The notes below the pieces were generated by a model. The model did no database searches and was not told the origin of the DNA. It saw only the letters and a list, made by a program, of their open reading frames with translations. This document shows positions 1 to 6,231 of a DNA stretch of 6,231 nucleotides, piece after piece (position 1 is the stretch's first letter; each line of letters begins with the position of its first letter). This DNA comes from Moraxellaceae bacterium. Lineage in GTDB: Bacteria; Pseudomonadota; Gammaproteobacteria; Pseudomonadales; Moraxellaceae. A program made the position numbers and the translations under genes. Location of the stretch: positions 1 to 6,231 of the forward strand of contig JACMMY010000261.1 of assembly GCA_014378805.1 (NCBI GenBank). The letters run 5' to 3'.

Positions 1-71
1 AAAAACGATGATCACCATGAATGGACTCAATGACGAGTTTTTTTTAGGCTAACGTATTCTAAAAAAGATAA
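1..71. other. Upstream leader region with no identified gene
   Basis: These 71 bases precede the first gene. Two frames stay open from the left edge: one stops at 31-33 (tail KNDDHHEWTQ) and one at 50-52 (tail KTMITMNGLNDEFFLG). Either could be the end of an upstream gene, but neither is recognisable. In Pseudomonas, dut precedes algC, but the Gly/Phe-rich tail usual for dUTPase is not seen here. A weak hairpin (ACTC at 25-28 with GAGT at 35-38) is followed by eight T at 38-45. It could be a poor terminator for the upstream gene, but its four-pair stem is too short to be convincing. No good -35/-10 pair is visible. Confidence 0.3.
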
Positions 72-2639
72 ATGGACATATTTTCAATGAAGAAATCTGC
101 TAACACAACCGCAAAAACCAATAACATGACTGCCAAATTATTGTCTAAAAAATTAGACCATCGGATTAAGCCATTAGCGTTACACGTGACATTAGCAACG
201 CTTGTCGGAGTTGGCAGTTATTTATTGACCCAGCATTTTGTTGATCAGCAGCAAACGCAATCCGTGGATACTTTCGGTCAGCAAGCAGCAATCCTCATTG
301 ATCGTCGCATTGATAACTGGATATCACAAAGCCGTTTACTCGCACAACAACCGACGTTGAAATCGGATAGTCAGGTTAAAGCAATTGTGGGTATGGATGG
401 CGTAGTGCCGCCGACATTAAGTTTTGCTGAGCAAGACCTTCTTAATCGTACTCATACCGCACCTACTGGTGCCGAAATCACCAATACGGGCAATCAGGCG
501 CAAGTCACAACAGTCGTTGAAATGCCTGCTGGCGGTTATTTGGTTAGCCAACGTCCACTTGCTCCGCTCATAAATGATCTAAAACAGATTACGCCAGAAA
601 ACATCCAACTGGTACTGAGTCAGAAAATTGGCAGTGGTGACAATATAGAGTTACTCGCACTGCATCGCGGAGAAAATAACTCCCTGACCAATATTCCACT
701 GAAGTCATTGGGATGGCAATTAAGTATTGCGAAATCTGATCCTACAGGGACATTTAACCCAATGACCAACTTGCCACTATTGGCAGGTTTACTCACTTTT
801 TTTGGTTGTTTACTGGCGATTTTGGCTTGGTTTTTTGCGAAACCACAACGTCACTTAGTTAGCTCATCAACGCGTACTGATCCACTATCAAATTTGGATG
901 CCGTTGCACTTGAACTTTCGCCGTCAACAGCGACTCAAGCAACATTCTCCCAGCAACCATTAAAACCCCTCATTGTCCAAACTCCTGAGCCAACGCCAGA
1001 ACCTGTCGTTGATCTCCCTCCCATTCAGGACGCACCTCAAATCTTACAAACTGCTGCTCCTGAAATAGATTTGGATGATTTGTCCTATTTAGATGAGGCA
1101 CTCACAACGCCAGCACCTGAAAAGAGTAACCTGATGGAGTTTACGCTCGGCAGTGGCGCACTTCTCCCAGAAACAGAATTTTATCTGAGCAATGAATTAC
1201 CAAAGCATATTTTTAGAGCATATGATATCCGTGGAAAAGTGACCGAGCTGACTGCGGAATGGATGGTACCGATCGCGCGTGCAATCGGTAGTGAACTGCG
1301 TGCTCGCGGACAAATTGAAGTGGTCGTTGGCTATGACGCACGCACTACCAGTGAGCAATACGCCAAAATCATGCGCGATTGTTTAGTTGGATGTGGATTA
1401 CAAGTGATTGATATCGGCATGGTACCAACGCCAGTGATGCACTACGCTACGCGCCAGTTGCAAGGCAATGGGGTGATGATTACTGCCAGCCACAATCCAG
1501 CCGAATACAATGGCGTGAAGTGGTTGATGCAGCAACAGTCGCCACTACCTGAAGATATTGACGCCATTTACAACCGCGCCAAAAACAAAGTCTTTACAGA
1601 CGGGAAAGGGAAAATTCGTCAGGAATCCTTCACCGCTCATTATTTAGATGACATGCTCAATGATGTCATATTGTCCGAAGATTTAAATGTGGTGATTGAT
1701 GGCATGAATGGTGTCATGGGTGAAATTGCACAACAAGCAATTGAAACTGCAGGTTGTACCGTGACTGATCTGGATATCAAACCGAACGGTGTATATCCAC
1801 ACGGAAACCCTGACCCTTGCGAGCCAAATCGACTGAACGAGCTTTCACAGCAAATGATCATTAGCCAAGCAGATATCGGCTTTGCATTTGATGGTGATGG
1901 CGATCGTATGGTTGCGGTTACCAAAGATGGTACGGTCGTGACCTCTGACCAATTAATTGCGCTTTTTTCTATTATGATTTTAGAATCCAAACCTGGTGCG
2001 GATATTGTGTTTGATGTGAAATGCAGCCGTATGGTTTCACAAACGATTACGGCGAATGGCGGTCGTCCAATCATGAGTCGAAGTGGTAATACGTTTATTC
2101 GTCATGCCGTCATGTCTGAAAACAATGAAGTGGCTTTCGGTGGCGAGTTCTCAGGACACTATTTCTTTAACGATGATCGTGGTCATGCCTCTGATGATGG
2201 ACTTTACGCCGCATTACGCCTGATCGAATGGCTTGGTCAACGTGGACAAAGTTTAGATGAACTTCTCAAAACGCTTCCAAATCGGGTTGGAACAGCAGAT
2301 ATATATGTGCCGCTTGATACTGACTTACCGCCAAATTTCTTTGCCGATATTGCTGCGGATGCCATCTTCATTGAGGGTGCAACATTAACCACAATTGATG
2401 GTGTACGACTTGATTTTCAAAATGGATTTGGCATTATACGCGCATCAAATACAGGGGCTTTTGCGACCTTACGCTTTGAAGCAGAGAGCGAAACTTCTCT
2501 ACAATATATCCAGCAGGTATTCCATGATTTGGTGAAAAAACACTTACCAAGTCTGGCAGAAAAAATGCCGAAACAATCTGTCATTGAACATTCTTCAACG
2601 AATCTGAATTCTGATCCACTTTCACTGAACTTTGAGTAA
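72..2639 (+). CDS. algC: Membrane-anchored phosphomannomutase/phosphoglucomutase (AlgC type, long form)
   Basis: The enzyme interconverts mannose-6-P with mannose-1-P and glucose-6-P with glucose-1-P, which supplies nucleotide sugars for capsule, lipooligosaccharide or exopolysaccharide. The catalytic part spans about residues 377-825 and holds all four alpha-D-phosphohexomutase motifs: TASHNP at 471-476 with the phosphorylated Ser473, the metal loop DGDGDR at 607-612, the sugar loop GEFSGH at 691-696, and the phosphate loop RASNT at 790-794. The AlgC-like opening FRAYDIRG is at 381-388. In front lie a basic N-terminus, a membrane helix at about 34-57, a predicted periplasmic region at 58-233, a second helix at 234-255, and a Pro/Glu/Asp-rich linker to about 375. 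Long forms of this kind are known among gammaproteobacterial homologues, while the classic soluble P. aeruginosa AlgC has about 463 residues. The start is uncertain: ATG at 72 has only an A-rich leader, and ATG at 87 (MKKSANTT) is equally plausible. argB follows after six bases. The enzyme class is certain; the preferred sugar cannot be told from sequence. Confidence 0.93.
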   Translation: MDIFSMKKSANTTAKTNNMTAKLLSKKLDHRIKPLALHVTLATLVGVGSYLLTQHFVDQQQTQSVDTFGQQAAILIDRRIDNWISQSRLLAQQPTLKSDSQVKAIVGMDGVVPPTLSFAEQDLLNRTHTAPTGAEITNTGNQAQVTTVVEMPAGGYLVSQRPLAPLINDLKQITPENIQLVLSQKIGSGDNIELLALHRGENNSLTNIPLKSLGWQLSIAKSDPTGTFNPMTNLPLLAGLLTFFGCLLAILAWFFAKPQRHLVSSSTRTDPLSNLDAVALELSPSTATQATFSQQPLKPLIVQTPEPTPEPVVDLPPIQDAPQILQTAAPEIDLDDLSYLDEALTTPAPEKSNLMEFTLGSGALLPETEFYLSNELPKHIFRAYDIRGKVTELTAEWMVPIARAIGSELRARGQIEVVVGYDARTTSEQYAKIMRDCLVGCGLQVIDIGMVPTPVMHYATRQLQGNGVMITASHNPAEYNGVKWLMQQQSPLPEDIDAIYNRAKNKVFTDGKGKIRQESFTAHYLDDMLNDVILSEDLNVVIDGMNGVMGEIAQQAIETAGCTVTDLDIKPNGVYPHGNPDPCEPNRLNELSQQMIISQADIGFAFDGDGDRMVAVTKDGTVVTSDQLIALFSIMILESKPGADIVFDVKCSRMVSQTITANGGRPIMSRSGNTFIRHAVMSENNEVAFGGEFSGHYFFNDDRGHASDDGLYAALRLIEWLGQRGQSLDELLKTLPNRVGTADIYVPLDTDLPPNFFADIAADAIFIEGATLTTIDGVRLDFQNGFGIIRASNTGAFATLRFEAESETSLQYIQQVFHDLVKKHLPSLAEKMPKQSVIEHSSTNLNSDPLSLNFE
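1119..1136 (+). promoter_or_regulatory. Possible internal ribosome binding site and start within algC
   Basis: The purine run GAAAAGAG (1119-1126) lies seven bases before an in-frame ATG at 1134 (Met355). Initiation here would give a soluble protein of 501 residues holding the whole catalytic region without the membrane module, close in size to classic AlgC. The match to a Shine-Dalgarno site is imperfect, but it is better than the site in front of the annotated start at 72. The run also simply encodes Glu-Lys-Ser in the linker, so chance is a real alternative. Confidence 0.25.
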
Positions 2640-2645
2640 CTTTCC

Positions 2646-3554
2646 ATGCCTTTGAACAAAGACCAAGCCCTAAATGTTGCCAAAGTTCTGACCGAAGCGT
2701 TGCCCTATATTCAACGCTTTGCAGGCAAAACATTGGTTGTCAAATACGGCGGCAACGCCATGACAGATCCAGAACTTGAACGTTCATTTGCGCGTGATAT
2801 CGTTTTGCTCAAAACCGTTGGCATTAACCCTGTGATCGTGCATGGCGGCGGCCCACAAGTGGACAGCCTACTCAAGCAGCTTGGTCGCGTGTCTGATCGT
2901 ATTGATGGTATGCGTGTCACTGATGAACCGACCATGGAAGTGGTAGAAATGGTTTTGGGTGGTAGCGTCAATAAATCTATCGTCAATCTGATCAACCAGA
3001 ACGGTGGTCGTGCGATTGGTTTAACGGGTAAAGATGGCAATTTGATTCGCGCCAAAAAAATGTACCTCGACAAAAAAGACTCTGCGGGTCTGATGCAAAA
3101 AGTTGATCTCGGTTTGGTTGGCGAAGTTGTTGGCATTAAAACCGACGTCCTCGATTTATTTATGAATAGCGATTTCATTCCTGTCATCGCACCGCTCGGC
3201 GTGGATGAAGAAGGTAATACCTACAATATCAATGCTGACTTAGTCGCGGGTAAAGTTGCCGAAGCACTGAAAGCGGAGAAGCTGATCTTGCTGACCAATA
3301 TCCCTGGCGTACTCGATGCGAACAAAAATGTATTAACGGGACTCACCACACAAGATGTCGATCATTTGATTGAAACGGGTGTGATTTACGGCGGCATGAT
3401 TCCAAAGGTTGGCTGTGCCCTTGATGCAGTTAAAGGTGGTGTGATTAGCGCACATATCATTGATGGACGTGTACCGCATGCAGCGTTGCTCGAAATCTTT
3501 ACGGATGAGGGTTTGGGTACGTTGATTAGTAATCGGGCGAAGCGTAAGGGTTGA
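2646..3554 (+). CDS. argB: N-acetylglutamate kinase (ArgB)
   Basis: The enzyme phosphorylates N-acetyl-L-glutamate with ATP, the second step of bacterial arginine synthesis, in the cytoplasm. At 302 residues it has normal length. Amino acid kinase motifs are in place: KYGG at 33-36 (phosphate-binding Lys33), HGGGP at 66-70 (substrate site), GMRVTD at 88-93, NINAD at 194-198, and GGMIPK at 249-254 with Lys254. The first 25 or so residues form an extra helix ending in ALPYIQRF, and the C-terminus carries SAHIIDGRVPHA and EIFTDEGLGTLI. Both are features of the hexameric, arginine-inhibited NAGK class known from Pseudomonas and Thermotoga; feedback inhibition is therefore inferred. The start at 2646 fits the family N-terminus. 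It has a weak GAG (2634-2636) upstream and lies six bases after the algC stop, which suggests co-transcription and translational coupling. No T-tailed terminator follows. Confidence 0.97.
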   Translation: MPLNKDQALNVAKVLTEALPYIQRFAGKTLVVKYGGNAMTDPELERSFARDIVLLKTVGINPVIVHGGGPQVDSLLKQLGRVSDRIDGMRVTDEPTMEVVEMVLGGSVNKSIVNLINQNGGRAIGLTGKDGNLIRAKKMYLDKKDSAGLMQKVDLGLVGEVVGIKTDVLDLFMNSDFIPVIAPLGVDEEGNTYNINADLVAGKVAEALKAEKLILLTNIPGVLDANKNVLTGLTTQDVDHLIETGVIYGGMIPKVGCALDAVKGGVISAHIIDGRVPHAALLEIFTDEGLGTLISNRAKRKG

Positions 3555-3605
3555 TTTCCTCACTTATTAAGTCATAAAAAGCATTTATTTTTCTAACTTT
3601 ATTTA

Positions 3606-3632
3606 TGCTATCTCCCGATTGGGGGGATAGCA
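3606..3632 (+). repeat. Inverted repeat (hairpin) without T-run between argB and the lipoprotein gene
   Basis: The arms at 3606-3616 and 3622-3632 (TGCTATCTCCC and GGGGGATAGCA) can form an 11-pair stem with a GATTG loop at 3617-3621. One pair is a G-U wobble (3613 with 3625). On the opposite strand the same position would be an A-C mismatch, so the structure favours + strand RNA. There is no T-run after it, so it is not a standard rho-independent terminator. It could act in argB mRNA end formation, as a 3' stability element, or in the 5' leader of the next gene. Confidence 0.6.
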
Positions 3633-3658
3633 ATTGCATGACTACTAAGTTATATTTA

Positions 3659-3676
3659 ATGTCCAACAACATATAA
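3659..3676 (+). promoter_or_regulatory. Possible five-codon leader ORF (MSNNI) abutting the lipoprotein start
   Basis: ATG at 3659 opens a reading frame of five codons, M-S-N-N-I. Its TAA stop at 3674-3676 is immediately followed by the lipoprotein ATG at 3677. Termination directly next to a start that has no clear Shine-Dalgarno site would allow a ribosome to reinitiate. No convincing ribosome binding site is seen for the mini-ORF itself (only AAG about ten bases before), so a chance arrangement is quite possible. Confidence 0.2.
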
Positions 3677-5086
3677 ATGGATATAAAAATCAAACACGCA
3701 TTTAAATTTTCTTCTCTTTTTCTTGCTTGTAGTTTAGTGATGACTGGATGTGGCGGAGGCAGCTCTTCATCAAGTAACAATAACAATAACAACCCTCCAA
3801 CTGCGGCGTGTTCAATCAATAGCGCAGCAACTGACCTGCAAAAAGCCAAAGATTTCGTCACATCATTCAACGCAATTATCTCAAATACTCAAAAGACATT
3901 CGAAACATATAAGCCAACTAATCTTGCCGGCACTGAAGAACTTGGTGCTGCTGCAGGTGCGATCGTTCAAGTGATTGATGCTGCTAATACTAAATCAGCA
4001 GCATTAACGACTGCAGAAATTCAGTCAGCATTAGAAAGCGATGGTGCTCAAAATAAATTCACTAACGTCAGTGGTCTGACCGCAACAGTAAGCGCAGGCA
4101 CTGTAACAGTGAGTGGTAGCTTTACAATACAAGTGCAAACAGGTTACGCCTTCCCTTCAGGAGTCTATACGCCAACTTACGGTAGCCCAGTAACGGTCAA
4201 TGTCAGTAAATTTGTGACTAAAATTCCAACTGGATCGACCACTGGTGCCAGCTATAATGCTCAATTGAATGCAGATAGTGCGATCAGTGTCACAACTGCA
4301 AGCAATCAAACAACAACGTTAAAAGCAGGTGCAAATAGTACGTTTGATGTCACATACCCAACATCAGATACTCTCAACAATAACATTGATAATGCAATCC
4401 CTAATTCGGGCAAAATCAATTTCGCCAATATTAGCGTAACCTCTGGCGACACCAAATTATCACTAGACCAATTCGCGCTTCTAGGTAAAAAAGTTAAATA
4501 TACAACTGGCACAAGCACTGTTGTACAAACCAGTTTTGTACCAACCTCAATTACATTCAAAGGTAGTGCATCACAAGGTGTAAATACTGCGGGAATTGAC
4601 GCAACCATCAATTTAACCAATGATCTCTCTGGTGTCATTGCTCTTGATGCTAACGGTTCTGAAACGTCTACGAACTTCGTAAAAGGTAACTTCACTCTTA
4701 ACCTGACTACGACCATTACAGTTGGGGCACAAACAAATGTCTTCACTGCAAAATTTGCAGGAAATCGTGCAGCATACAATGCCGCACAGATTTCTAATAT
4801 TGAACTTAGCTCCAATTGTGACAAGATCACTGGAACAGCGGATTTTACAGCCGCTACAGCCGCTCAACCAGAAACTGTTAAAGTTGTCCTGAACCATCCA
4901 AATGGCGCAAGTACGACAATCAACAACATCTTGAGCGTTGGAGATGCTCCTGCTGGCACGAAAGTTTCTGATATTACTGTCAATGGAACTGTACAAGGCT
5001 CGATCTTCAAATCAACAAACTCCGTATATCAAGCATCTTTCCCAGAGGCTGCTGGTGGTACGATGACTATTGTCATTGCAAATTAA
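3677..5086 (+). CDS. Putative lipoprotein of unknown function with a Ser/Asn linker
   Basis: I do not recognise the family. Residues 1-24 form a lipoprotein signal peptide with a basic start and a hydrophobic core ending in VMTGC, so Cys25 is the likely lipidated residue; Met at -3 is a less common but tolerated lipobox residue. Gly at +2 fits sorting to the outer membrane (inferred). A flexible linker follows: GGG, five Ser, six Asn and PP (26-41). Residues about 51-80 look helical. The remainder is rich in Thr, Ser, Asn, Val and Ala and poor in aromatics, with alternating beta-strand patterns such as TVTVSGSFTIQVQT (142-155) and NFTLNLTTTITVG (338-350). Besides Cys25 the mature part has only Cys45 and Cys381, which could form a disulfide joining the two ends. 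The start at 3677 is chosen because it gives a full signal peptide; no Shine-Dalgarno site is visible. A weak promoter candidate is TTGCAT (3634-3639) with TTTAAT (3655-3660). A strong terminator lies 18 bases downstream, and an exported-protein gene follows. Confidence 0.85.
   Translation: MDIKIKHAFKFSSLFLACSLVMTGCGGGSSSSSNNNNNNPPTAACSINSAATDLQKAKDFVTSFNAIISNTQKTFETYKPTNLAGTEELGAAAGAIVQVIDAANTKSAALTTAEIQSALESDGAQNKFTNVSGLTATVSAGTVTVSGSFTIQVQTGYAFPSGVYTPTYGSPVTVNVSKFVTKIPTGSTTGASYNAQLNADSAISVTTASNQTTTLKAGANSTFDVTYPTSDTLNNNIDNAIPNSGKINFANISVTSGDTKLSLDQFALLGKKVKYTTGTSTVVQTSFVPTSITFKGSASQGVNTAGIDATINLTNDLSGVIALDANGSETSTNFVKGNFTLNLTTTITVGAQTNVFTAKFAGNRAAYNAAQISNIELSSNCDKITGTADFTAATAAQPETVKVVLNHPNGASTTINNILSVGDAPAGTKVSDITVNGTVQGSIFKSTNSVYQASFPEAAGGTMTIVIAN
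3776..3793 (+). repeat. AAC/AAT trinucleotide tract encoding six Asn
   Basis: Six Asn codons alternate as AAC AAT AAC AAT AAC AAC, giving an imperfect hexanucleotide repeat. They encode residues 34-39 in the linker between the lipidated cysteine and the folded part. Being in units of three, length change here would shorten or lengthen the linker without breaking the frame. Confidence 0.8.
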
Positions 5087-5104
5087 CTAGTTCCTCACCA
5101 AAAC

Positions 5105-5134
5105 AAAAAGGCAGCTTCGCGCTGCCTTTTTTTT
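5105..5134 (+). terminator. Rho-independent terminator after the lipoprotein gene
   Basis: The stem GGCAGC (5110-5115) pairs with GCTGCC (5121-5126) around the five-base loop TTCGC. It can extend by five A-T pairs (5105-5109 with 5127-5131). A run of eight T (5127-5134) follows, as expected for intrinsic termination on the + strand. It begins 18 bases after the lipoprotein stop. The five A on the upstream side give some capacity for termination on the other strand, but less. Confidence 0.92.
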
Positions 5135-5161
5135 CATCTCTTTTTTGCAAATAAATAATTT

Positions 5162-6231
5162 ATGAAAACACGTTTAGCCTATAACTTGGGTATGGTCATT
5201 GCTTTGGGTTCACTCTCGAACGTATCACATGCACAAAAAGAAACAACCTTGATCATGCAAGCGGATGTTTACAGTCAACCGCTCTCCATTAATTCATTTA
5301 CCGACAACTGGCAAGGCTCACCGCTCAAGAATGGAGATACCGCCTTTGCCCAAGGGAAAATGGAACTACGTCAGGAACAAGATTCATTTCAATATGGCAT
5401 TGTCTGGCAATACGATTATTTACTGCACTTCACACCTGATACAGCTAAACTTTATTACCAAATTCAAAATGAACTCCCATTAACCCCAAACTCTAAATAT
5501 GATCTATTGATTAAAGCCAACCATATCGAAAGTCAAGGCTTTAGATTTGGCTATACTTTTGAATTAAATCAAAATTGGCAATTGAACACAGGTTTAAACA
5601 TCCTCAAAGGTAGAGAACTCCTTGAAGGTGACCTTTCTGGGTTTGGACAAACCAACAATGCACAAAATACCCAAGAATTATTAAATACCGTCAACAATTT
5701 ACAAGCCAATATAGATTACAACTATAGTAAACCTGCTTTAAAAGAAGAAACCTTAGGCTGGAATCCAAAAGCACCCATAGGCTACGGTGTTTCAGTGGAT
5801 ATGATGCTCAAAGGACTGATTACGCCTGAATTGAAATTTATTTTTGCGATGAATAACTTGTATGGACAAATGCGGTGGAATAAAGTTCCAAATACTCGCT
5901 ATGACCTTAATTATGAATTAAATCGACTACCGCATTTTGACGTGACTGGACAGTTATCTCAAAAAAGCAGCCTCACTCAGAAGCTACCATATCGAATCGA
6001 TAGTTCACTCACGTATCAACCTAACCAAAGTCCATGGTCAGCGAGCGCATCTGTATACGCCAATGAACTGATCGATCTTTGGCAAGTCAGTGGGTACCGA
6101 GATATTTCAGGATATAAATTAGGTTTACATGCTGAACCACAGACTCAAACTTTTGGTATATCCGTCGGTAAAAAGAATTTTGGCATTCAATATATGACTG
6201 ATGCTTTAAACACCAATCATGCAAAACGAAT
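5162..6231 (+). CDS. Exported beta-strand-rich protein, probable outer-membrane barrel, partial at right edge
   Basis: The frame is open from ATG at 5162 to the window edge: 356 codons plus two bases, with no stop. Residues 1-24 are a Sec signal peptide (MKTRL basic start, hydrophobic core, cleavage likely after SHA at 22-24). The mature part shows alternating polar and hydrophobic or aromatic residues typical of amphipathic strands, for example FRFGYTFELNQNWQLNTGLN (127-146), ELKFIFAMNNLYGQMRW (223-239), IDSSLTYQPNQ (279-289) and FGISVGKKNFGIQYM (331-345). Tight turns such as NQN, PNQ and GKK fall between them. No cysteine is present. This fits an outer-membrane beta-barrel of unknown family; a TraF-like or DUF5723-like envelope protein is a guess I cannot confirm. 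The ATG at 5192 would remove the basic part of the signal, so 5162 is preferred although it has no Shine-Dalgarno site. It lies 75 bases after the lipoprotein stop, with a terminator in between, so it may be transcribed separately or by read-through. Confidence 0.75.
   Translation, partial: MKTRLAYNLGMVIALGSLSNVSHAQKETTLIMQADVYSQPLSINSFTDNWQGSPLKNGDTAFAQGKMELRQEQDSFQYGIVWQYDYLLHFTPDTAKLYYQIQNELPLTPNSKYDLLIKANHIESQGFRFGYTFELNQNWQLNTGLNILKGRELLEGDLSGFGQTNNAQNTQELLNTVNNLQANIDYNYSKPALKEETLGWNPKAPIGYGVSVDMMLKGLITPELKFIFAMNNLYGQMRWNKVPNTRYDLNYELNRLPHFDVTGQLSQKSSLTQKLPYRIDSSLTYQPNQSPWSASASVYANELIDLWQVSGYRDISGYKLGLHAEPQTQTFGISVGKKNFGIQYMTDALNTNHAKR

Noticed and set aside
72..95. Similarity of the starts ATAAATGGACATA (algC) and ATAAATGGATATA (lipoprotein)
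   Set aside because: The match is short and lies in AT-rich sequence, and the proteins share only Met-Asp-Ile before diverging. Chance is the simplest explanation.
1640..2074. Minus-strand open frame of 144 codons inside algC
   Set aside because: It lies opposite the catalytic region of algC, has a composition unlike a real protein and no recognisable domain or start signal. It is a shadow of the strongly coding + strand.
2711..3187. Minus-strand open frame of 158 codons inside argB
   Set aside because: It is fully opposite conserved ArgB motifs, and its Ser/Thr/Pro-rich translation is typical of a reverse shadow.
3606..3632. Hairpin read as a rho-independent terminator of argB
   Set aside because: The stem is strong but is followed by AATTGCATGA, not a T-run, so it is recorded only as an inverted repeat.
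3526..3870. Minus-strand open frame with a Leu/Pro run
   Set aside because: The Leu-rich run is the reverse of the Ser/Gly linker codons of the lipoprotein, and the frame spans the end of argB, the hairpin and the lipoprotein start. No ribosome site or family was seen.
4306..4830. Minus-strand open frame of 174 codons inside the lipoprotein gene
   Set aside because: The apparent hydrophobic protein arises from reading Thr/Ala/Asn codons backwards. There is no start signal or known family, while the + strand has a clear signal peptide and terminator.
5265..5483. Plus-strand frame of 72 codons within the last gene
   Set aside because: It overlaps, in another frame, the longer open frame that begins with a signal peptide at 5162. 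Its own translation has no recognisable features.
1..6231. Search by eye for CRISPR repeats, transposase genes, terminal inverted repeats, tRNA or rRNA
   Set aside because: No spaced direct repeats, transposase motifs, tRNA-like cloverleaf sequences or rRNA segments were seen on either strand.

Overview
The window looks like chromosomal DNA of a moderately AT-rich gammaproteobacterium, most likely Acinetobacter or a close Moraxellaceae relative. The reasons are an algC-argB gene pair, a long membrane-anchored form of the phosphomannomutase, an ArgB that closely resembles the Pseudomonas-type arginine-regulated enzyme, and a lipoprotein with a Gly-Ser-Asn linker after its lipidated cysteine. 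The genus is an inference from sequence style and was not tested by a search.

Layout: all four genes lie on the + strand. Positions 1-71 are the end of an unidentified upstream region. Positions 72-2639 encode an 855-residue phosphomannomutase/phosphoglucomutase. A two-pass membrane module with a periplasmic domain is fused, through a Pro/Glu-rich linker, to a complete catalytic region. Six bases later comes argB (2646-3554), N-acetylglutamate kinase of arginine biosynthesis, probably co-transcribed with algC. A 122-base gap (3555-3676) holds a strong hairpin without a T-run and a five-codon mini-ORF whose stop directly abuts the next start. Positions 3677-5086 encode a 469-residue lipoprotein of unknown function. 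A clear rho-independent terminator (5105-5134) follows. At 5162 an exported, beta-strand-rich and probably outer-membrane protein begins; it runs off the right edge with no stop.

Functionally, the left half is housekeeping: sugar-phosphate interconversion for surface polysaccharides, and the second step of arginine synthesis. The right half is two envelope proteins of unknown role that may or may not work together. I see no mobile element, CRISPR array, RNA gene or defence or toxin module. The least explained items are the lipoprotein, the barrel-like protein next to it, the leader in front of the lipoprotein, and a possible internal start that would release a soluble phosphomannomutase.
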